Source: Roseiarcus fermentans (GTDB lineage Bacteria > Pseudomonadota > Alphaproteobacteria > Rhizobiales > Beijerinckiaceae). From it: 64,000 nt of DNA. The translations under genes were made by a program, and so were the position numbers. Positions 56,558 to 64,000 of this stretch are shown one piece after another (position 1 is the stretch's first letter; each line of letters starts with the position of its first letter). The stretch lies in assembly GCF_003315135.1 (NCBI RefSeq), contig NZ_QNRK01000033.1, forward strand, positions 1-64,000. The letters are read 5' to 3'. A model generated the notes under the pieces. The model made no database searches and was not told the DNA's origin. It was given only the letters and a program-made list of their open reading frames with translations.

Positions 56558-57724
56558 TCAGCCGACAGCGACCCAGGTCTGGGTCTCGCCTGACTTCAGG
56601 ATGGCGTCGGCGACGAGTTCGGTGATCCATCCGTCGCGGAAGTTCGGCGACGGCTGCTCGCCCTTGACGATCGCGCTGACGAAGTCGAAGCACTCGATGA
56701 TTTTCGTCTCGCCGTAGCCGGTTCCGAGCGCCGGGATCGGCCAGAGCGCGCCTCCGTAAGGATGCGCCGGGCCGGTATAGACCGTGCGGAATCCGCGCGC
56801 GTCGCCGGGATCGTCGGCGAACATCACTTCGAGCTCGTCCATGCGTTCGTAGTTGAAGGCGATCGAGCCCTTGTCGCCGTGGATCTCGAAGGTGATGAAG
56901 TTGTTGCGGCCGTAAGCGTTGCGGGTCGCCTCGATCGAACCGGTCGCGCCGCCGGCGAACTTGACCAGGGTCAGCATCTCATCGTCGACGTCGACTGGCC
57001 CACGCGGACCCTTGCCGCTCTTGTCGGAGGCGGCGAGCTGATCGAAGCCGCTGGACTGCAACGGACGGCTGGCGATGTAGGTCTTGACGATCGAATTGAC
57101 TGCGGTGATTTCGCCGATGAGATAGCGGGCGAGATCGATGACGTGGGTGCCGATATCGCCGACGGCGCCCGAGCCCGCGATCTTCTTCTGAAAGCGCCAG
57201 GACAGAGGACCGTTCGGGTCGGCCGACCAGTCCTGCAGGTACGTGCCGCGGAACGACAGGATCGTTCCGATCCGTCCTTCCTCGATATACTTTCTGGCGA
57301 GCGCCACCGCCGGCGTCCGGCGATAGTTGAAGGCGACCATGTGGGTCACGCCGGCCTTTTCGACCGCGTCGAGCATGGTCTTGGCCTCTTCGCCACCGCG
57401 TGCGAGCGGCTTCTCGCAGATGATGTGCTTGCCGGCCTTTGCGGCGGCGATGGCGATTTCGGCGTGGCTGTCGTTCGGCGTGACGATGTCGATGGCGTCG
57501 ATATCCTTTCGCTCGATCACGCTCTTCCAGTCGTGCGAGCCTTCGTCGAAGCCGTAGCGCCGGCGCGCCGCCTCGGCGAGTTCGGCTGTCACGTCGACGA
57601 CCACCTTGCGATGGGGAATGGCCGGCGCGGGCCAGAAAAACATCGGCATCGCCGCATAGGCGAGCGCATGGGCCTTGCCCATAAAGCCGCCGCCGATCAT
57701 CGCGATATTGAGGGTCCTGGTCAT
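56558..57724 (-). CDS. Gfo/Idh/MocA oxidoreductase, 3-keto-sugar-forming type (levoglucosan dehydrogenase-like)
   Basis: A 388-residue dehydrogenase. The start NIAMIGGGFMGKAHALAYAA and the segments PMFFWPAPAIPHRK, CEKPLARGGEE near residue 100 and GDIGTHVIDLARYL near 192 belong to the subgroup that, to my knowledge, includes levoglucosan dehydrogenase. WPIPALGTGYGETKIIE near 330 closes the substrate site. It would oxidise a sugar at C3 with NAD+. Last gene of the cluster C operon; GGAAGGAG precedes the ATG. The precise substrate is inference; other anhydro-sugars or glycosides are possible. Confidence 0.85.
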   Translation of the reverse strand: MTRTLNIAMIGGGFMGKAHALAYAAMPMFFWPAPAIPHRKVVVDVTAELAEAARRRYGFDEGSHDWKSVIERKDIDAIDIVTPNDSHAEIAIAAAKAGKHIICEKPLARGGEEAKTMLDAVEKAGVTHMVAFNYRRTPAVALARKYIEEGRIGTILSFRGTYLQDWSADPNGPLSWRFQKKIAGSGAVGDIGTHVIDLARYLIGEITAVNSIVKTYIASRPLQSSGFDQLAASDKSGKGPRGPVDVDDEMLTLVKFAGGATGSIEATRNAYGRNNFITFEIHGDKGSIAFNYERMDELEVMFADDPGDARGFRTVYTGPAHPYGGALWPIPALGTGYGETKIIECFDFVSAIVKGEQPSPNFRDGWITELVADAILKSGETQTWVAVG

Positions 57725-57839
57725 GGTGTGATCTCCTTCCTGGGTTGAGAGGGCAAAGAGGTCCCGTGCGGTCAGCGCGTGGCTGCCGCCTGGGGCTGGA
57801 ATCCCGGCTTCGGGTCGGGGGGCCGGCGCCCCCCGTGGA

Positions 57840-58142
57840 TCAGGCGGGTTCGCTGATCATGTCGAGGAACCTCATCTCGACCGGGCGGGCGAGCAGCTCT
57901 TCGAGGCGGCCGAACAGCGGCTGGAGGTGCGGCGCCTTCAGGTGCGCGTCGAGATCGGCCCGGCTGCGCCAGTTCTCGTAGAAGACGAAGACGTTCCGGT
58001 CGTTCGCGTCGACGTGAAGGTCGTAATTCACGCAACCGGGCTCGGCGCGGGTCGGCGCGACCTGGCCGGCGAGGATCTCGCGCAATTCTTCGCGCGTCTC
58101 GTCCTTGGCGACCACCGTGCCGATCAGGGTGCAGAGCGACAT
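57840..58142 (-). CDS. ABM-domain (antibiotic biosynthesis monooxygenase-fold) protein
   Basis: A 100-residue ferredoxin-like dimeric protein of the ABM/YgiN family. Typical features are the N-terminal strand LIGTVVAKDETREELREIL, EPGCVNYDLHVD near residue 35 and FVFYENWRSRADLDAHLKAP near 53. Family members include quinol monooxygenases and LsrG, an isomerase. In a sugar operon an isomerase or mutarotase-like role is as likely as oxygenation. GAGGAGAGG precedes the ATG. It follows the permease gene by 14 bases. Confidence 0.87.
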   Translation of the reverse strand: MSLCTLIGTVVAKDETREELREILAGQVAPTRAEPGCVNYDLHVDANDRNVFVFYENWRSRADLDAHLKAPHLQPLFGRLEELLARPVEMRFLDMISEPA

Positions 58143-58156
58143 GGACGAACCTCTCC

Positions 58157-59119
58157 TCACTTGCGCGACTGGCTGATCGCGACGGCGATGATGATGATGA
58201 TCCCTCGGGCGATGAGCTGCTGACTGTATTCGAGACCCATCAGCAGCAGGCCGTTGTTGATGACGCCGATCATCAGCGAGCCGACGATCGAGCCGACCAC
58301 GGTGCCGGAGCCGCCGAAGAGACTTGTTCCGCCAAGCACCGCGGCCGCGATGACGGAGAGTTCGTCGCCCTCGCCGAGCTGGAAGCGGCCCGAGTGCAGG
58401 CGGCCGGCGTACAGCATCCCCGCCAGGGCGGCGCCGAGGCTCGAGATGACCAGGACGCGCATCTTGATGCCCTTGGTGTCGATGCCGCTGTAGCGCGCCG
58501 CGGTCTCGCTGCCGCCGGTGGCCAGCACCCGCCGGCCGAAGGTCGTGCGGCGCAACACCACGTGTCCGACGACGGCGACGACGGCGGTCCAGATGACCAG
58601 CACGGGGATGGGGCCGAGATTGCCGCCGCCGAACAGCCAGTTGTAGCCGTCGTCGAGAATCGGAATCGACTTGGTCTGCGTCATCCACATCGCCGTGCCG
58701 CGGGCGATGCCCATCATCGCGAGCGTCGTCAGGAACGAGGGAATGCCGATCCTCGTCGTGAGCAGGCCGTTGACGAGGCCGACCACGCCGCCTGCCGCCA
58801 GGCCCGCCGCCACGCCGGCCACGACGCCGAAATGGTCCATGGCGACGGCGACGACGCACGAGATCAGGCCCGCCACCATGCCGATGGACAGGTCGATCTC
58901 GCCTGCCGACAGCACGTAGGTCATGCCGACGGACATGATCGAGATCATCGCGGTCTGCCGCAGAATGTTGAGCTGGTTGGTCGGCTCGAGGAAGCCCTGG
59001 TTGAACAGGGTCGCCGAGAAAAAGGCGAAGATCAGCACGAACCCGAGATAGGGAATGTACTGACGCCAGTTGGCGACGAGAGGCGCGACGAAAGAGGGTC
59101 TTGCTGTCGTGTCAGACAT
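58157..59119 (-). CDS. CUT2-family sugar ABC transporter permease (cluster C)
   Basis: A 320-residue permease with the family motifs SAGEIDLSIGMVAGL near residue 70 and AAVLGGTSLFGGSGTVVGS near 245, and about ten hydrophobic segments. The ATG overlaps the stop of the ATPase gene, so translation is coupled. It imports the sugar recognised by the binding protein encoded at 60786-61907. Confidence 0.91.
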   Translation of the reverse strand: MSDTTARPSFVAPLVANWRQYIPYLGFVLIFAFFSATLFNQGFLEPTNQLNILRQTAMISIMSVGMTYVLSAGEIDLSIGMVAGLISCVVAVAMDHFGVVAGVAAGLAAGGVVGLVNGLLTTRIGIPSFLTTLAMMGIARGTAMWMTQTKSIPILDDGYNWLFGGGNLGPIPVLVIWTAVVAVVGHVVLRRTTFGRRVLATGGSETAARYSGIDTKGIKMRVLVISSLGAALAGMLYAGRLHSGRFQLGEGDELSVIAAAVLGGTSLFGGSGTVVGSIVGSLMIGVINNGLLLMGLEYSQQLIARGIIIIIAVAISQSRK

Positions 59120-60692
59120 GGGCGTGGGCCTTCTGAATGATCTGGGAAAGCTTGCGCTCGGCGAATTGCAGTTGCTCCCCGACGTCGTTGTTGGGGTTGG
59201 GGTCGTCGAAGGCGTCTCGCGCCGCCTCGCTCACGATGCGCCCGTCGGACATCACCACGATGCGGTCGGAGGCGGTCAGCAATTCCGAGAGTTCCGAGGA
59301 GATGACGAGCACCGCCTTGCCGCGCGCGGCGAGGTCGCGGACGAGCGCGATGATCTCGGCCTTCGAGCCGATGTCGACGCCGCCGGTTGGTTCGTCGAGC
59401 ACGAAGATGTCCGGCTCGGCGTTCAGCCATTTGCCGATCACCACCTTCTGCTGGTTGCCGCCGGAGAGGGTGCGCACCGCCGCGTCGCGCGAAGCCGTCT
59501 TGATGCGCAATCCGTCGATCTGACGGTCGGCCGCTTCGGACGCCTTGGCCGACGACACGAACAGCCACGACGCCAGGCGGTCGAGGATGGACAAGGACGT
59601 GTTCGACTCGACCGAATGCTCGAGAATGAGCCCCTGACGCAGCCGGTCTTCCGGCACCAGCGCCATGCCTTTGGCGATCGCGTCGCGAGGGCTCGCAATC
59701 TCGACCGGCGCCCCCCGGATGAGGATCTCGCCCGCGCGCTTGCGGTCGATACCGAACAGGACGCGCGCCAGCGCGCTGCGGCCGCTGCCGAGCAGGCCCG
59801 CGACGCCGACGACTTCGCCGGCATAGAGTGTGAGATCGACAGAAACGGGCTTGCGCGGACCGCTCAGGGAACGGACTTCGAGAAGTGGCGCGCCGCGCGA
59901 GGCGTCGCGACGCTCGACGTCGGAGAACCCGCGCGAGCGGCGGCCGACGATATACTCGATGATCCTGTCGAGCGTCAGTTCGCTCATCGGCGCGGTGACG
60001 ACGTGCCGTCCGTCGCGCAGGATCGTGGCGCGATCGGCGATCCGCGTGATCTCGTCCATCCGGTGCGAGACGTAGATGATCGCCACGCCCTCGGACTTGA
60101 GCCGGCGGAGAAAGGCGAACAGCTTCTCGACCTCGCCGCCGGACAGCGCGGTCGTCGGCTCGTCGAGAATGAGCACGCGCACGTTGCGCGAGATCGCCTT
60201 GACGATCTCGGTGAGTTGGCGCTGCCCGGCCGAGAGATCTCCGACCAGGGCCTTCGGATCGATCTCGACGCCGAGCGTCTCGAACAGTTCGCGGGCGCGG
60301 CGTGCCGCGGCTTTGTCGTCGATCAGCCCCAGGCCGTCCTTGGCCTCATTGTTCAGGAAGATGTTCTGCGCCGCCGACAGTGTCGGCACGAGACTCATCT
60401 CCTGGAAGATCATGCCGATCCCCGCGCGTTTGGCGGCTTCCGGCGTATGCACGTCGAGCGGCTCGCCGTAGACCTCGATGCGGCCCGCGGTCGGCGCATG
60501 AACGCCGTTCAGGATCTTGAGGATCGTCGACTTGCCGGCCCCATTCTCTCCGAGCAGCGCGTGGATCTCGCCCACGCGCACGTCGAGGCTGACGTCGCTG
60601 AGCGCGGTGACGCCGCCGAAAGTCTTCGTGACGCCTGTCAGGCGGACGGCGAACGGCCGCGTTGCAGGATTGTCGGCCACAGAGTCGGACAT
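59112..60692 (-). CDS. CUT2-family sugar ABC transporter ATPase (cluster C)
   Basis: A 526-residue double-domain ATPase. Domain 1 has Walker [14 protein letters not shown] near residue 48, LSAGQRQLTEIVKA and VLILDEPTTALSGGEVE. Domain 2 has the degenerate loop GLLGSGRSALARV, signature [14 protein letters not shown] and IFVLDEPTGGVDIGSKAE. AAGGAG precedes the ATG. It is separated from the binding-protein gene by 93 bases that hold a hairpin, and overlaps the permease gene. Confidence 0.93.
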   Translation of the reverse strand: MSDSVADNPATRPFAVRLTGVTKTFGGVTALSDVSLDVRVGEIHALLGENGAGKSTILKILNGVHAPTAGRIEVYGEPLDVHTPEAAKRAGIGMIFQEMSLVPTLSAAQNIFLNNEAKDGLGLIDDKAAARRARELFETLGVEIDPKALVGDLSAGQRQLTEIVKAISRNVRVLILDEPTTALSGGEVEKLFAFLRRLKSEGVAIIYVSHRMDEITRIADRATILRDGRHVVTAPMSELTLDRIIEYIVGRRSRGFSDVERRDASRGAPLLEVRSLSGPRKPVSVDLTLYAGEVVGVAGLLGSGRSALARVLFGIDRKRAGEILIRGAPVEIASPRDAIAKGMALVPEDRLRQGLILEHSVESNTSLSILDRLASWLFVSSAKASEAADRQIDGLRIKTASRDAAVRTLSGGNQQKVVIGKWLNAEPDIFVLDEPTGGVDIGSKAEIIALVRDLAARGKAVLVISSELSELLTASDRIVVMSDGRIVSEAARDAFDDPNPNNDVGEQLQFAERKLSQIIQKAHAHV

Positions 60693-60726
60693 GGCTCGGC
60701 GTCTCCTTGGGTCCTCGGTTTTGTTG

Positions 60727-60758
60727 GGGCGACCCGGCGGAGGGTCGCGGGGTCGCCC
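60727..60758 (-). repeat. Stem-loop between binding-protein and ATPase genes (cluster C)
   Basis: GGGCGACCC (60727-60735) and GGGTCGCCC (60750-60758) form a perfect 9-bp stem with a 14-base loop, just past the binding-protein stop. It is the third case in this window of a hairpin at this operon position. Confidence 0.6.
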
Positions 60759-60785
60759 GTCGCGGAGGAGAGGTCTTCTCCCGCC

Positions 60786-61907
60786 TTACTTCATGCTCTT
60801 GACGATCTTGTCGGTCGCCGGCTGATGATAGATTTCCTTCCAGCTCTCGAGCAGCGTATCGCGGGTGATCGGGGCCGCGGGCAGCGCGACATAGGCAGGC
60901 GCCGGCTTGCCGATCAGGGCGTAGGCCGCGAGCTTCGCCTCGGTTACGCCCTGGTCATAGGGTCGCTGCGACGCGATTCCCTTGATGAACTCGCCCTTGG
61001 CCATGGCGATCGCGACATTCTCGCCGAGGTCCTCGTTGATCACGATCAGATCGTCGCGTCCGGCTGCGCGGGCAGCCGACATCACGCCTTCCGCGGGAAC
61101 GTCCCAGACCGCCCAGATCGCGTTGATTCTCGGGTGCTCGGTCAGGATCGCGCCGGCCGCTTTCTCGGCGTCGCCGGAAAAGTCGGGACCGCCGATCCCC
61201 TGCTCGGCCACGATCTTGATGTCCGGATACTGTTCCTTGATCGTCTTCTTGAACCCGTCATAGCGCTGGCGGGTGACGAAGAAGTCGGCGGCGTGGAAGA
61301 CGAGACCGATCTCGCCCTTGCCCTTGAGCGCCTTGGCCATCAGATGCGCGGCCGCGACGCCATTGCCGTAATTGTCGGCGGAAACCGAGCTCACGTAATC
61401 CTTGCCGGCCTTGAAGCCTTTCGGCACGTTGTCCATGAACACGAGCTTGACGCCCTTGTCCGCGGCGGCCTGGTAGGCGGCCGCCGTCGCCACCGGATCG
61501 ACGGGGATCGAGACGATGATGTCCGGCTTCTTCGCCAGAACCGTTTCGAGGTCGGAGACCTGCTTCTCGGGCTTGAAGCCGGCGTCGGTCACGGCGATGA
61601 CGTCGATGCCCTCGGCGGCGAACTGCGCCTTGAGCGCGGCCTCCTGCGCGTTGGACCAGTCGTTGCCGCCGTAATGGAACACGAGCGCCGCCGTGGCGTG
61701 CTTCGCCTTGACCGCGGCGAGTTCGTCGGCGGTGAGCGCGACGCCCGAGGCCGGGCTCGCCTTCTCGCCGTTCGGGCCGGTCGAGAAGACCTGGGTCTTC
61801 ATCGCCGCGAGCGCGGCGTCCGGATCGACGGCGTAGGCAGGCGTCGAAGCCAGCGCTCCGAGCAGCGCCAGCGCCGAGGTCGCGGCGAAGAGTTTGCGTT
61901 GTTTCAT
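60786..61907 (-). CDS. Periplasmic sugar-binding protein with N-terminal extension (cluster C)
   Basis: A 373-residue binding protein of the ribose class, about 50 residues longer than usual. The signal peptide ends near STPAYAVD (residue 26). An extra mature segment of about 45 residues (with STGPNGEKASPASG) comes before the first core strand TAALVFHYGGNDWS. Core segments PDIIVSIPVDPVATAAAY and INAIWAVWDVPAEGVMSAA are typical. GGAGGAGGA precedes the ATG. It is the most upstream transporter gene of cluster C, with a gap of about 100 bases to the TIM-barrel gene before it. Ligand unknown. Confidence 0.9.
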   Translation of the reverse strand: MKQRKLFAATSALALLGALASTPAYAVDPDAALAAMKTQVFSTGPNGEKASPASGVALTADELAAVKAKHATAALVFHYGGNDWSNAQEAALKAQFAAEGIDVIAVTDAGFKPEKQVSDLETVLAKKPDIIVSIPVDPVATAAAYQAAADKGVKLVFMDNVPKGFKAGKDYVSSVSADNYGNGVAAAHLMAKALKGKGEIGLVFHAADFFVTRQRYDGFKKTIKEQYPDIKIVAEQGIGGPDFSGDAEKAAGAILTEHPRINAIWAVWDVPAEGVMSAARAAGRDDLIVINEDLGENVAIAMAKGEFIKGIASQRPYDQGVTEAKLAAYALIGKPAPAYVALPAAPITRDTLLESWKEIYHQPATDKIVKSMK

Positions 61908-62005
61908 GGTGTCCTCCTCCTTGGGAAACGAATCGCCCGGTCTTTCGCCCGGTTCGACGGATCGGATCGGGGCCGACGCGCGGCCTCGTCCGGCATGGCC
62001 GGAGT

Positions 62006-62833
62006 TCAGGCTCCGGCGATGGTCTTGTTGATGAAGGCGAGGCTGCGCTCGGCGCCGCCCCTGGGATCCGGCCAGGCGTCGAGTTCGGTCAGGATCCAGC
62101 CGCTGTAGTTCGTTTCGGTGAGGGCTGTGATGACCGGCGCGTTGTCGAGGTCGCCCTCGTCGAGCGGGGTGAAGGCGAATGGCTCCCGCCTGAGGCCCTT
62201 GAGGTGCACGTAGGAGATGCGCGCGCGGTGCTTGCGGATCATCGCCGGGACGTCTGCGCCGGCGGCGGCGAGGTGCGCGGTATCCGGGCAGAAATCGATC
62301 GAGGTCAGCCCGAAGATCCGATCCACTTCGGCGGGACCCTCCACAATCGTCGAGAGATGGGGGTGATAGTGGGCCTTGAGGCCGCGCGCCCTGGCGATGG
62401 CGACGACCTTCTCCAGGCCGCCCGCCAGGCGCTCGTAGTCGCCGGGCTGGACGCCTTCGAGGCGCCGGGCGCCGCCGCCGACGACGAGATGCTCCGCCGA
62501 AAGCCCCGCGGCCGCGTCGGCGACGCGAGCGATGCGGCCGAGTTCTTCGTCGAGGATGTCGGGGAAGATGAAGTTGGCGCCGGAATAGACGGCGACGAGA
62601 CTGACGCCCGCGTTCGACAGAGCCGACTTCAGGGCGGACGGCCCGCCGGGATAGTCGACCACGTTGCCGTCGAACATTTCGACGCCCTGGTAGCCGGCTG
62701 CGGCGATGTCCGCGATCGCTTGGGCCATGTCGCCGAAAGTGACGTAGGTCAGCTGGCCGATCGAGGTGACGCCGACCGCGGCGCCGCCGAGCGGCCCCCA
62801 GCAGTTGGCCTGATAGGCAAATCGAACGTTCAC
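62006..62833 (-). CDS. Xylose-isomerase-like TIM barrel, IolE-type (cluster C)
   Basis: A 275-residue sugar isomerase/epimerase-fold protein. Motifs: FAYQANCWGPLGG at the start, AHYHPHLSTIVEGPAEVD near residue 150, DFCPDTAHLAAAG near 177, YVHLKGL near 205 and ILTELDAWPDPRGG near 245, which are the metal and substrate positions of IolE-like enzymes. The GTG at 62833 has AGGAGG upstream. It heads cluster C and probably acts on the keto-sugar made by the dehydrogenase at 56558-57724. Confidence 0.85.
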   Translation of the reverse strand: MNVRFAYQANCWGPLGGAAVGVTSIGQLTYVTFGDMAQAIADIAAAGYQGVEMFDGNVVDYPGGPSALKSALSNAGVSLVAVYSGANFIFPDILDEELGRIARVADAAAGLSAEHLVVGGGARRLEGVQPGDYERLAGGLEKVVAIARARGLKAHYHPHLSTIVEGPAEVDRIFGLTSIDFCPDTAHLAAAGADVPAMIRKHRARISYVHLKGLRREPFAFTPLDEGDLDNAPVITALTETNYSGWILTELDAWPDPRGGAERSLAFINKTIAGA

Positions 62834-62951
62834 GAATTCCTCCTGTTGCAGCGAATTTCCCTCTGCTCTTCGGCTACGAGCATCGGCGGCGGCGCCCTCA
62901 AACCGCCGCCAAGCAAGCCCTGCGCTGTGAGCGCGTCCCCGACGCGCCCGT

Positions 62952-64000
62952 TCAAGGGATCGGCGTCAGTTCAGCCTCCATGATGATCTTCTGCCCCTCT
63001 TCGGGCTCTAACCACCGGGCCTTCACCAGCGCCTCTACGGAAGCCTTTATTCTGGCCACATATTCCTGATGGGGTCCCACGAGCCCATAGATCTTCTGCA
63101 AGACCTCGCCGGTGAAGTCTTCCTGATGGCCGAACGACCAATTGTAGGGATATCCGGGCTGCGCCGTGGCCGACTCGTCATATGTGGCGATCGGGACGTC
63201 GACGTTGGCGCTGCGGACGCCGCCCAGGACATTGCCGTGTTCGTCCTTCTCGAATGACGCATTGATGGTTTCATTGAACAGGCTGGTCTGGGATCCGACC
63301 CCGTCCTTCACGTGGATCGGCTCGGCGCGTGGCGGCGCGATGCCCTTGATGACCCACCGCTCCATATTGGCGAACATGGCGGGCTCGATATACTGTCGTG
63401 GCAAATGGTTAGCCTTCGGCTCGGCGCCTCCGTAGGCGTAGGGGACGTCCCATGCTCCCTTGCCGGCCCTCACGATTTCATTCGCCGGGGGCTGGTAGTT
63501 GACGATCCAGGATGGGCCGTGCGGCGCTCCTGCAAGCTCGTAGATGCGGTAACCGGCGTCCGGCGCATCGCTGTCGGCGGCGGGCCACAAGTGACTGCCA
63601 AGCTGGAAGATATCGCCCTGCGCGTCGATGCGCATGAACGGCATGTGCTTGGCGGGCAACTGGCTGCGCGGCTCGTTGGCGGCCGCGGCGGTCGCGCATT
63701 GGTTGATCGGCACAGGCCTGCCGGCGCCCGAGACGGAGACCAGGCCGTCATAGACGGTGTGGCCATTCTCCAGCTTCGCATCCTCTGCGAAGTTGGCGCC
63801 ATAGGTGTTCAGGAAGAAGCCCGTCTGCGACTCGCCAGTTGCAAAGACGTATCTCACGTCATAGGCCCGCAGGGGATTGTCCTTGCTCTTGCTACGGACC
63901 AGGGCTGCAGTCTGGCTCAGGATGTCCCATGTCAATCCGTTCTCGTACAACTTCGACAAATTCTCGTCATAGCCGTCTTCGTTCGGCAGCTTGCCGCAAG
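62952..64000 (-). CDS. Alpha/beta hydrolase-domain protein, N-terminus beyond the window
   Basis: The frame is open to the right edge, so only the C-terminal 348 or so residues are seen. The nucleophile motif is FATGESQTGFFLNTYG, and AGAPHGPSW near the middle probably carries the histidine region. This matches the large exported alpha/beta-hydrolase-domain family (PF20091-type) of unknown substrate, which often occurs beside catabolic genes. The stop is 118 bases before the TIM-barrel start on the same strand, so it may belong to cluster C and act as an esterase or glycosidase on its substrate. An internal TTG at 63959 is not the real start. Confidence 0.8.
   Translation of the reverse strand, partial: CGKLPNEDGYDENLSKLYENGLTWDILSQTAALVRSKSKDNPLRAYDVRYVFATGESQTGFFLNTYGANFAEDAKLENGHTVYDGLVSVSGAGRPVPINQCATAAAANEPRSQLPAKHMPFMRIDAQGDIFQLGSHLWPAADSDAPDAGYRIYELAGAPHGPSWIVNYQPPANEIVRAGKGAWDVPYAYGGAEPKANHLPRQYIEPAMFANMERWVIKGIAPPRAEPIHVKDGVGSQTSLFNETINASFEKDEHGNVLGGVRSANVDVPIATYDESATAQPGYPYNWSFGHQEDFTGEVLQKIYGLVGPHQEYVARIKASVEALVKARWLEPEEGQKIIMEAELTPIP

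Overview
The window is very GC-rich, densely packed and almost entirely metabolic. Inositol catabolism genes of the rhizobial type (an RpiR-class regulator, an idhA-like dehydrogenase, an iolC-DUF2090 fusion), an frcBCA-like transporter with a divergent ROK regulator and a RidA-type protein point to an alphaproteobacterium, most likely Hyphomicrobiales (rhizobia/Beijerinckiaceae-like). The genus cannot be read from the sequence. No rRNA, tRNA, CRISPR array, transposase, phage gene or replication origin was seen.

Layout. 1-11.0 kb: edge of an unknown gene, GTP-dependent PEP carboxykinase (pckG), a SulP anion transporter, and a tripartite RND efflux operon (outer-membrane lipoprotein, adaptor, pump). 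11.0-16.8 kb: a minus-strand operon of two Gfo/Idh/MocA dehydrogenases, two xylose-isomerase-like TIM barrels and a RidA protein, divergent from a LacI-family regulator (cluster A). 16.8-31.6 kb: inositol catabolism and uptake. This holds iolI, a CUT2 ABC transporter (permease, ATPase, binding protein), iolE, a transaldolase, an RpiR repressor, iolG, iolC-DUF2090, iolD and iolB. GGAA-N6-TTCC palindromes lie in its promoters, one of them enclosing the -10 box of the iolG promoter. 31.6-33.0 kb: an AT-richer patch with a BON-domain protein and a tiny partner. 33.0-42 kb: a second iolG-like gene, a prolyl oligopeptidase, an HAD phosphatase, an EamA transporter, a NUP-family protein, another Gfo/Idh/MocA enzyme and an aldo/keto reductase. 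42-44.8 kb: CpxP-like periplasmic protein, response regulator and sensor kinase. 45.3-52.1 kb: frcACB-like sugar ABC genes divergent from a ROK regulator, followed by zwf and pgl. 52.6-56.1 kb: a Tat-exported orphan binding protein, a YchJ/SEC-C protein, manganese catalase and a small Tat-type protein. 56.5-62.8 kb: a third CUT2 transporter operon with a Gfo/Idh/MocA dehydrogenase, an ABM-fold protein and a TIM barrel (cluster C). The right edge cuts an alpha/beta hydrolase.

How it works together. The iol genes encode the route myo-inositol -> 2-keto-myo-inositol (IolG) -> diketo intermediate (IolE) -> ring opening (IolD) -> isomerisation (IolB) -> phosphorylation and aldol cleavage (IolC-DUF2090). 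The terminal semialdehyde dehydrogenase (iolA) is not in the window. Clusters A and C reuse the same two enzyme folds. Their make-up (Gfo/Idh/MocA oxidation plus TIM-barrel elimination or isomerisation, with a dedicated ABC transporter in C) is what 3-keto-sugar pathways such as levoglucosan or glycoside catabolism look like, so they are the best candidates for something not yet described. pckG, zwf and pgl place gluconeogenesis and the oxidative hexose routes next to these sugar systems.
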